A DNA stretch of 64,000 bases from Oscillospiraceae bacterium (GTDB lineage: Bacteria > Bacillota > Clostridia > Oscillospirales > Oscillospiraceae). The notes below the pieces were generated by a model. It saw only the letters and a program-made list of their open reading frames with translations, did not search any database and was not told the origin of the DNA. Below, one piece after another: positions 57,967 to 64,000 of the stretch. Position 1 is the first letter of the stretch; the number at the start of each line of letters is the position of its first letter. Location: assembly GCA_017527825.1 (NCBI GenBank), contig JAFXPO010000016.1, positions 87,568-151,567 on the forward strand, given 5' to 3'. A program made the translations under genes and the position numbers.

Positions 57967-59394
57967 TTATTTCCGGTTCGCCTGCATCGCCTCAACGAGG
58001 CCCTGCACACGGGTTTCGTACTGCGCTTCGTTGAAGTTGCGCGGGTCAGCCTGGTCACCGTCGAAGCCGGCGCAGGGGATGCCCAGGTCCTTCGTGAAGC
58101 GGCGCTGCATCTCCGCCATGTAGCCGGACCACGGCTTGCAGGAGCGGTTGTAGTGGACGAGCACGCCATCGACCTTGTTCTCGCGGCAGATGCCCTCGCG
58201 CCAATCGACGCCCTGCTCGATACATACGCTGTTCGGCGCCTTGCAGTACGCCTTGACCATCTCGTCATAGCTGTTGTAGACGAAGCCGAACGCCGGGGCG
58301 TAGACGACGGCGGTGACGTTCACGCCGTTGGCTTTCAGCGGCTTGAACAGGTTCGGGAGCTTCGGCCAGCAGGGGATGCCCTCGAACATGACGCGGTACT
58401 GCTCCGGGAAGGGCAGCGTGGAGGTGCCGTCCTTGATGTTCTTCTCCAAATCCTGAGACAGCAGCTCGAACGCGTCAGCCGCGGCGCTCTTGCCGCGGGC
58501 GGTGACGACGTCCGCCATGTGGTTGAACAGGTCGAAGCCGCTCATGGGCGCCGGCTTGTACTGGAGGTAATCGCAGACCTTGAGCCAGTTCTGCGCGGTG
58601 CGGTTGGCGTGCTTGCACGCCTCGTCGAACTTCTTCTCGTCGAACTTCTTGCCGGTGAGCTTCTCCAAATCCTTGATCGCGTTGTCAAACTGGGAGCGGA
58701 TGTAGGCGACGTAGTCGTCGTTGACCTCAACGGTATTATTATAAGGTACGTCAATCATGATCAGCGGAATGTTGCACATACGCGCAATGTTCTCATACCA
58801 CTTGGTCATGCAGTTGCAGATGTTGTTGCAGCACAGCACGAAGTCCGGCTGGGGAATGCGCATCTGCTTGTACGGCTGGATGGCGTTAAGACGAAGCTCC
58901 TTCTCACGACCCTCAGGCAGCGCCTCGATCTCGTGGATATCGTCGATGACGATATAGGGCTTCATGGTCTTGGGGTCCTTCTTGGGCTTGCCGGTCGCCT
59001 CGTCGATGACGACGTTGCCGTTCTCGTCCTTGAGCGGCTTGCCGCTGTTAGGGTCGATGACGAACTCGCCGGTCTCCAGGTCGATCTTGCGGGACGCGCG
59101 CTTGCCCGCCGCGTAGGCGAGGCTGATGCGGGCATAGCCGCAGATATCGTTGTCAAAGCCGAGGTCTTCCGCCGCCTGACACATGATCTCGCCGTCGCGC
59201 TGGGCGGCGATGCCGGCAGCCTGATTCTCGGGGTACATGACGTTCAGGTCGAACGCCTCTGCCAGCTCGCAGGGGAACTTGGAGCTGGACCAGCCGACGA
59301 GCTTGCCCTGCTTCTTGGCTTCGCGGGCGTCCGCGTAGACGTCGTCGACGACCTTGCGCAGCGCGAGCACGCCGGGGCTTACTTCTTTAGGCAT
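57967..59394 (-). CDS. hgdA: (R)-2-hydroxyglutaryl-CoA dehydratase, alpha subunit
   Basis: 475 residues, very close in sequence and length to A. fermentans HgdA (about 477). Characteristic stretches: GWSSSKFPCELAEAF (34-48), FVLCCNNICNCMTKWYENIA (about 185-204; cluster cysteines), LQYKPAPMSGFDLFNHMADV (about 278-297), and PWSGYMAEMQRRFTKDLGIP near the C-terminus. The polar DPNSGKPLKDENGN segment around residue 113-126 looks odd but is part of the family. AGGAGGAG precedes the ATG. Starts 108 bases after hgdC. Confidence 0.97.
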   Translation of the reverse strand: MPKEVSPGVLALRKVVDDVYADAREAKKQGKLVGWSSSKFPCELAEAFDLNVMYPENQAAGIAAQRDGEIMCQAAEDLGFDNDICGYARISLAYAAGKRASRKIDLETGEFVIDPNSGKPLKDENGNVVIDEATGKPKKDPKTMKPYIVIDDIHEIEALPEGREKELRLNAIQPYKQMRIPQPDFVLCCNNICNCMTKWYENIARMCNIPLIMIDVPYNNTVEVNDDYVAYIRSQFDNAIKDLEKLTGKKFDEKKFDEACKHANRTAQNWLKVCDYLQYKPAPMSGFDLFNHMADVVTARGKSAAADAFELLSQDLEKNIKDGTSTLPFPEQYRVMFEGIPCWPKLPNLFKPLKANGVNVTAVVYAPAFGFVYNSYDEMVKAYCKAPNSVCIEQGVDWREGICRENKVDGVLVHYNRSCKPWSGYMAEMQRRFTKDLGIPCAGFDGDQADPRNFNEAQYETRVQGLVEAMQANRK

Positions 59395-59455
59395 AACTTT
59401 CTCCTCCTATTCGGGATAGCGGTTTACTTGGATGCTTTCTGATACGCATTGTTTC

Positions 59456-59492
59456 GCCATATTTCGCGGTTGCCGCGTAAGCGGCGAGCGAA
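59456..59492 (-). repeat. Intergenic palindromic repeat, family R1, copy 3
   Basis: On the minus strand it repeats the core of 8052-8090 and 12057-12095 (CTCGCCGCTTACGCGGCAAC then CGCGAAATATGGC). It lies between hgdC and hgdA. Three copies at unrelated loci show a dispersed family. Confidence 0.8.
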
Positions 59493-59502
59493 AAGGCATT
59501 TC

Positions 59503-60285
59503 TCACTTGTTTGCCTTCTGGAAGGCAAACAGCGCGGCGCCGAGCGCGCCGTTGTACTGCGTGAGCGGGCTGGTGTGAATCTCGTGCTGCAACTGATTTT
59601 GCAGCGCCTTCACAATGCCGTGGTTCTGGGCGACGCCGCCGGTCATCACGACCTCGTCCCGCACGCCGACGCGGTGGCACAGTCCCACCACGCGGGCGGC
59701 GACGGAGCGGTGGATGCCGTCGATGATGTCGCACTTGTCGGTGCCCATGGCGAGCTGGGAGATGACCTCGCTCTCGGCGAACACCGTGCAGGTGGAGCTG
59801 ATACCGATTTCACGGGTCGAGCGGTCGCCCAGATCGCCGAGGTCGCGGGTGTTGACCTCCAGCACGCGCGCCATGACGTCGAGGAAGCGCCCCGTGCCGG
59901 CGGCGCACTTGTCGTTCATGACGAAGTTCTTCATCATGCCGTTCTCGATCTCGATGACCTTGACGTCCTGCCCGCCGATGTCGATGACCGTGCGCACCTT
60001 CGGGAACAGGAAGGTCGCGCCCTTGGCGTGGCAGGAAAGCTCCGACATCTGCATGTCGGCGAGACCCTCCAGCGAGTTTCTGCCGTAGCCGGTGGCGAGG
60101 ATGAAGTTCATCTCCTCCCTGGTCATCTTCGCGTCCGCCAGCACGCCCTCAATGGCGCGCTGGGGACCGGAGGTGCCGGTGCCGACGGCGACGAGGGACT
60201 TGCCGACAATCTCGGCGCCGTCCTTCAAAATGACGCATTTCGACGCGGTGGAGCCAACGTCGATGCCCATGGTAAAAATGCTCAT
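59503..60285 (-). CDS. hgdC: (R)-2-hydroxyglutaryl-CoA dehydratase activator (archerase)
   Basis: 260 residues from the ATG at 60285; upstream codons in frame lie in the R2 element. ASKHA fold: GIDVGSTASKCVIL (7-20), DIGGQDVKVIEIENG (about 101-115), and the cluster-binding cysteines in NDKCAAGTGRFLDVMA (about 124-139) and SSTCTVFAESEVISQ (about 163-177). The homodimer uses ATP to push one electron into HgdAB. The GAGG ribosome site is inside the R2 repeat, so that element may govern its translation. Confidence 0.97.
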   Translation of the reverse strand: MSIFTMGIDVGSTASKCVILKDGAEIVGKSLVAVGTGTSGPQRAIEGVLADAKMTREEMNFILATGYGRNSLEGLADMQMSELSCHAKGATFLFPKVRTVIDIGGQDVKVIEIENGMMKNFVMNDKCAAGTGRFLDVMARVLEVNTRDLGDLGDRSTREIGISSTCTVFAESEVISQLAMGTDKCDIIDGIHRSVAARVVGLCHRVGVRDEVVMTGGVAQNHGIVKALQNQLQHEIHTSPLTQYNGALGAALFAFQKANK

Positions 60286-60286
60286 A

Positions 60287-60421
60287 ATAAAGCCTCGCAG
60301 AGTTTCGCGCCGCGCACGGCGCGAAAGAATTTTAATCATTTTTTCTGACGACATGCGCGTCAGAAAAAATTCTTCTCGCGGAGCGAACGTGCGCCCGCAA
60401 GGGCGTGCGATGAGCGGAGTG
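60287..60421 (-). repeat. R2 structured intergenic element, copy 2
   Basis: About 135 bases between gcdA and hgdC. Same order as copy 1: TTTCGCGCC / GGCGCGAAA (60303-60326), ATTTTTTCTGACG-acatgcg-CGTCAGAAAAAAT (60338-60370), and GCGCCC / GGGCGT (60391-60406). Its left end on + (TAATAAAGCCTCGCAG) contains the hgdC ribosome site. Confidence 0.85.
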
Positions 60422-60452
60422 AATCCTGCCCAAAGGAAAGCGGTTTACCGCT

Positions 60453-62222
60453 TTACTTTGCATAAAGGTTGTCGAAGTCGCGGATGATTCTCGGCAGGAG
60501 CATCTGATGGAACGGGCAGATGCTCACCGGGTTCTGATAGCAGGAGTTGACGAACGCCTGGATGTACGGACGCATGTCGTTCATGTCCACGATCTCGTCG
60601 CACAGACCCAGCTTCGCGCAGTACTTGGGACGGGACTTGTCGCTGTACTCCTGAATGAGCTTGTTCATCTTGTCGATGGTGGGCTGGAGGTCGTTGCCTG
60701 CCTTCTGCTCCTTCACGAGACGGCGGGCGTACATCGCGGTCGCCGCGGTCTCGCCGTGCATGACGTAGATTTCCGTCGTCGCGGTGCCGAGGGAGAACGC
60801 GTTGTTGTCGTTGCCCTGCGGGCCGCCGAGGACGTAGTGCGCGGCGGCGGTGCCCTTGCGCAGCGTAATCTCCATCATGGGCAGGTTGCTGGACTGGATG
60901 GAGTAGATGAGGCTCTGACCGAGACCCAGCAGCTCCGCGCGCTCGGCGTCGTTGCCGACGTCGATGCCCGTGGTGTCCTGAATCCACAGCATCGGAATAC
61001 GGTCGCGGTCGCACAGCGTCACGAACTCGTTCATCTTGATGAGACCCTGACGGTACAGCTTGCCGCCGACGCCCATCGCGGAGCCGTAGGTCGCCATCTT
61101 GTACTCAGGATAGTTCATCAGCATGCCCTGCATGTTGGCGACGACGCCGACGAGCATACCGTCGATCTTGGCAAGACCGGTGATCATTTCCGGGCCGTAG
61201 CCGTGCTTGAACTCCATGAACTCCGAGCCGTCGAACAGGCGCGCCATGACCTCGTACATATCATAGCTGCGCTTCTGGTTGAACGGGACGATGGAATACA
61301 GATCGTTGGGATCGAACAGCGGCTCCTTGGGATCGTCCACGCGGAAGAACTCAGGATCGTAGGCGGGGAGGTAATCCATGTACTTGCGGATGGCGTCGAG
61401 CATCCCCTCCTCGTCCACCTGCACCTCGCGGAAGAAGCCGGTCTCGCCGTAGTGGATGGCGACGGTGCCGGGGATGTCCGCCTTGAGGTTCTTCTGCGCC
61501 TCGATCAGCTTTTCCGCCTCTTCCAGATCGACGTAGCCCTTGGGGTTCATGCCGCCGACGATGCCGGCGCCGCCGACCGCCATGTTGGCGTCCTCATGCG
61601 CGATGAGGATGGTGGGGCTGATGGAGTGATAGCCGCCGCCGGCGGGATTGGTGCCGTAGATGCCGACGATGACGGGCACGCCCACCTGGTTCAGATCGCT
61701 GTTGCGATAGAACGGGGTGCCGCCGCCGCGGCGGTTGGGGTACACCAGCTCCTGCTGGTCGAGCTTCACGCCCGAACAGTTGAGGACGTACACCAGAGGG
61801 ATGTGCAGACGCTTGGCGGTGTCGCTGCCGCGGAGCAGGTCGTCCGCCTGGCCGGGCACCCACGCGCCGGCAAGCTTCTTGTTGTCGCTGGCGATGATGA
61901 CCGCCCACTTGCCGTCGATGCGGCCGAGACCCTTGACGATGCCGTCGCTGCCGTCCTTGTTGTCGCTGGGGTTGTAGAGGCTGTTCAGCGGGCACCAGGT
62001 ATCCTCGTCCACCAGCTCCATGACGCGCTGCATGGCGGTCCACTGACCGCTCTCGTTGAGGGACTCGGTGGAGCGTCCCGCCTCAAGGGCGGCGTCGCGC
62101 AGGGCGTGGATCTCCGCCTCGACCTCCTGGATCTCGGCGATGTTGTCCTCGTTGACCTTGGTGAGCTCCGTGCCGATGGTGGGCATGGTCTGGAAATAAG
62201 TGGGCATGGAATATTCGCTCAT
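60453..62222 (-). CDS. gcdA: Glutaconyl-CoA decarboxylase, alpha subunit (carboxyltransferase)
   Basis: 589 residues, matching A. fermentans GcdA (587). Two crotonase-like halves: NKKLAGAWVPGQADDLLRGS (about 114-133), GTNPAGGGYHSISPTI (about 190-205), the oxyanion region GGAGIVGGMNPKGYVDLEEA (about 217-236), and in the second half HYVLGGPQGNDNNAFSLGTA (about 465-484). It moves the carboxyl group of glutaconyl-CoA to biotin on GcdC. AAAGGAGA precedes the ATG. Confidence 0.97.
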   Translation of the reverse strand: MSEYSMPTYFQTMPTIGTELTKVNEDNIAEIQEVEAEIHALRDAALEAGRSTESLNESGQWTAMQRVMELVDEDTWCPLNSLYNPSDNKDGSDGIVKGLGRIDGKWAVIIASDNKKLAGAWVPGQADDLLRGSDTAKRLHIPLVYVLNCSGVKLDQQELVYPNRRGGGTPFYRNSDLNQVGVPVIVGIYGTNPAGGGYHSISPTILIAHEDANMAVGGAGIVGGMNPKGYVDLEEAEKLIEAQKNLKADIPGTVAIHYGETGFFREVQVDEEGMLDAIRKYMDYLPAYDPEFFRVDDPKEPLFDPNDLYSIVPFNQKRSYDMYEVMARLFDGSEFMEFKHGYGPEMITGLAKIDGMLVGVVANMQGMLMNYPEYKMATYGSAMGVGGKLYRQGLIKMNEFVTLCDRDRIPMLWIQDTTGIDVGNDAERAELLGLGQSLIYSIQSSNLPMMEITLRKGTAAAHYVLGGPQGNDNNAFSLGTATTEIYVMHGETAATAMYARRLVKEQKAGNDLQPTIDKMNKLIQEYSDKSRPKYCAKLGLCDEIVDMNDMRPYIQAFVNSCYQNPVSICPFHQMLLPRIIRDFDNLYAK

Positions 62223-62251
62223 ACTGTTATCTCCTTTATGATTGGAATTTC

Positions 62252-63058
62252 TTATTTGTCCTTGGGAACCTTGATGAACGCCTGACCCGGATCGATCTCC
62301 TCACGGATGAGGCGAATGATTTCGGGGGACGGTGCCTCAAAGGTCTCCGCGCGGGAGCAGTCGATCTCAAAGCCGGTGTTCTCCTGCACGATCTCAGCGG
62401 TGACGCCGGGGAACATGTAAGCGCAGTACATGCGCTTGGTCTCGTCGTCAAACTTCATGATGCCGAGGTCGGTGACGACCATCTGCGGACCGCGGTTGCC
62501 GGGCAGGCCCGCGCGCTCACGACCGCCGGGGCCGTCCATCCAGCCGCAGGAGGTGATGTAGTCGACATGATCGATGAAGCGGCGCTTCTGATGCTGCATC
62601 ATGATGATGGTGTTGCAGTAGGTGGCGATGCCGTTCGCGCCGCCGGAGCCGGTGAAGCGCGTGGTGGGCTGGAGATAGTCGCCCTTGCCGAAGATGCAGG
62701 TGGAGTTCACGTTGCCGTAGGGGTCGATCTGCGCGCCGCCGATGAAGGCGACGAGACGGTCCTCGTCGTGCAGCCACTCGTTCGCCTCGAAGCCGACGAA
62801 GCGGATGTTGGGCCACTGCACGGCGCAGTGCGCCATGAAGCGGTTGTCGCCGACGGAGCGGGGCACCTCAACGGGGTCGCAGTCCATGAGACCGGACTCC
62901 ACGATGGGGTGGCAGCTGGGGCAGACCGCGCGCTTGGCAAGGGACGCGCCGATGAGCGGAAGGCCCGTGCCGACGATGACGATCTGGTTTTCCTTGATGT
63001 TCTTGGCGATGGCGTACGCCTGCATTTCCTGCTTGGTATACTTCGTATAATCAGACAT
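62252..63058 (-). CDS. gctB: Glutaconate CoA-transferase, subunit B
   Basis: 268 residues. The catalytic Glu that forms the CoA thioester is in PIVESGLMDCDP (Glu54 by counting, the same number as in A. fermentans). Other landmarks: NWL-type substrate loop FVGFEANEWLHDEDR (about 88-102) and GGAQIDPYGNVNSTC (about 107-121). With GctA it loads CoA onto 2-hydroxyglutarate using acetyl-CoA or glutaconyl-CoA. AAGGGGG precedes the ATG; 14 bases after gctA. Confidence 0.97.
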   Translation of the reverse strand: MSDYTKYTKQEMQAYAIAKNIKENQIVIVGTGLPLIGASLAKRAVCPSCHPIVESGLMDCDPVEVPRSVGDNRFMAHCAVQWPNIRFVGFEANEWLHDEDRLVAFIGGAQIDPYGNVNSTCIFGKGDYLQPTTRFTGSGGANGIATYCNTIIMMQHQKRRFIDHVDYITSCGWMDGPGGRERAGLPGNRGPQMVVTDLGIMKFDDETKRMYCAYMFPGVTAEIVQENTGFEIDCSRAETFEAPSPEIIRLIREEIDPGQAFIKVPKDK

Positions 63059-63071
63059 GATTCTTACCCCC

Positions 63072-64000
63072 TTAGTGCGTGGTGGAATAGCCGAGGTGCG
63101 GCTCGTTCTTCAGGCGCATCAGGCGGCTGCCGCCGATCTTGTCGAGCAGCTCTGCCTGATCCTTGCAGCCGTAGACCCACTTGTTGAGATAATCCTCGAA
63201 GGTTTCGGGGATCAGGGAGCCGTCCGCCGCGGCGTCGGCAGCCTTCTTCGCGGCGTCGAGCGCAGCCTTGAGCTTCTCGTCCGCGGGCGCTTTCTCAAGG
63301 CTCTTGGCAGCCTTCGCGGCAGCCTTGGCGAGCTGCGTGACGGCGTCCGCCTTGTCCTGATACTTGGACGCCTTGTCGTACTCCTTGAGCGCGGCGTCGT
63401 CATCGTCGTAGTAATCGTAGCACTGGGCGGGCCACGCGCCGTAAGGCGCCTTCACGACCGCCTGTACACACTCGCCGAAGATGCGGGTCTTGGTGGGATC
63501 GCGGCGGATGTACTCGTTGGAGACGATCTCCTCGCAGGTGACGATGGTCTTGCGCGCGGCGACCGCGATGTCGATGTCGTGGAACTCGTCGCCGCAGATG
63601 ATGCAGGTGCCGTCGGGGCTTGCCTGCTGGACGTGGATGAGCGCGGTGTCGATGCGGGGCACCGGGACGGCGACGACCTTCTGGCCGGGCACCATCGGGT
63701 TCTCGATCTCAACGCACTTGAGGTTTTCCATCTTGGGCATGCTCTGGCGCTTTTCCTCGCTGATGCCCCAGTACTTCATCAAGCCGCTGCCCTGCATCAG
63801 GCGCACCGGCAGGAACGGAAGACCCAGGGACGCCGCGTGCAGCATGAGCATCAGCACGTCCTGAGAATAGTCCTCATAGACCAGCTTGCCCTGCTCGATG
63901 GCAGCGCGGAAGCGGCGGGAGACGTTGGTGTAGCCGGAGTTTGCGGTGTAGCAGTTGATGTACGCCGCCACGCGACCCTCGCCGATGAGCATGTCGACCT
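63072..64000 (-). CDS. gctA: Glutaconate CoA-transferase, subunit A (5' end beyond window)
   Basis: The frame is open to the right edge; ATG at 63992 is internal or near the start. Typical GctA segments: SGYTNVSRRFRAAIEQGKLV, LMLHAASLGLPFLPVRLMQG, VRPLIHVQQ-type region DTALIHVQQASPDG. Near the C-terminus a run of about 50 residues rich in Ala, Lys, Asp and Glu (QLAKAAAKAAKSLEKAPADE and on to AADAAADGS) interrupts the usual EYDKASK ... EDYLNKWVYG connection. It looks like an added helix or coiled coil. The downstream end (KIGGSRLMRL) is normal. Confidence 0.94.
   Translation of the reverse strand, partial: VDMLIGEGRVAAYINCYTANSGYTNVSRRFRAAIEQGKLVYEDYSQDVLMLMLHAASLGLPFLPVRLMQGSGLMKYWGISEEKRQSMPKMENLKCVEIENPMVPGQKVVAVPVPRIDTALIHVQQASPDGTCIICGDEFHDIDIAVAARKTIVTCEEIVSNEYIRRDPTKTRIFGECVQAVVKAPYGAWPAQCYDYYDDDDAALKEYDKASKYQDKADAVTQLAKAAAKAAKSLEKAPADEKLKAALDAAKKAADAAADGSLIPETFEDYLNKWVYGCKDQAELLDKIGGSRLMRLKNEPHLGYSTTH

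Noticed and set aside
58960..59090. Polar insertion in HgdA (DPNSGKPLKDENGN region)
   Set aside because: The well-studied A. fermentans HgdA has a comparable segment and length, so it is not an oddity.

Overview
The window is a GC-rich (roughly 60 percent by eye) stretch of an anaerobic, endospore-forming member of the Clostridia, most likely Oscillospiraceae (Oscillibacter / Intestinimonas / Dysosmobacter-like). The grounds are a SpoVT sporulation regulator, a T-box leader, pyruvate:ferredoxin oxidoreductase, cobalamin-dependent methionine synthase and a complete 2-hydroxyglutarate pathway of glutamate fermentation. Genus placement is inference. Gene density is high, intergenic gaps are short, and rho-independent terminators and sigma-A promoters are easy to read.

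Layout. 1-2.8 kb: a cut DUF1934 gene, a small unknown gene, and a Fur-like regulator / DNA glycosylase / MATE operon. 3.2-7.7 kb: activated methyl cycle (luxS-mtnN on +; a split cobalamin-dependent methionine synthase on -). 7.7-15.7 kb: a T-box-controlled cluster of a catalytically degenerate LeuA-like protein, a TIM-barrel/acyl-CoA synthetase fusion and a 2-oxoacid:ferredoxin oxidoreductase. 15.7-18.7 kb: a mosaic accessory island with three 5'-truncated spoVT copies, a duplicated 330-bp block, three related small membrane proteins and mobile-element gene debris, ending at the intact spoVT. 19.4-26.5 kb: a long minus-strand run (TPM protein, TelA, XpaC, DUF6512, MBL hydrolase, DUF4349, YfbR, MtaB). 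26.6-29.8 kb: Sel1, cysteine desulfurase and MATE on +. 29.8-33.8 kb: DAACS symporter, uracil permease, CysK. 33.9-39.8 kb: an operon of GH2, a glycosyltransferase-like protein, a GPH sugar symporter and a HAD phosphatase. 39.8-44.6 kb: TrmO, DUF4914, YitT, a scarred NgoPII-type restriction-modification remnant, tRNA-Tyr and tRNA-Thr. 44.7-54.3 kb: PlsC-like acyltransferase, two G3E GTPases, a phosphatase-acetyltransferase fusion, tRNA-Ser, MATE, NUDIX and two aminotransferases. 54.4-64 kb: gctA-gctB-gcdA-hgdC-hgdA-hgdB-gcdD-gcdC-gcdB, all on the minus strand.

How it fits together. The right end turns 2-hydroxyglutarate into crotonyl-CoA via glutaconyl-CoA, with a sodium-pumping decarboxylase conserving energy. 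LuxS, MtnN, MetH and its separate reactivation protein recycle S-adenosylhomocysteine to methionine, and CysK and the cysteine desulfurase handle sulfur.

The observations I rate highest are: (1) the T-box / degenerate LeuA / ligase fusion / ketoacid oxidoreductase cluster, which would fit leucine formation from isovalerate by reductive carboxylation; (2) the truncated spoVT array with its small-membrane-protein family; and (3) an intergenic element found twice in the glutamate-fermentation operon, whose hairpin arms differ in sequence but keep pairing.
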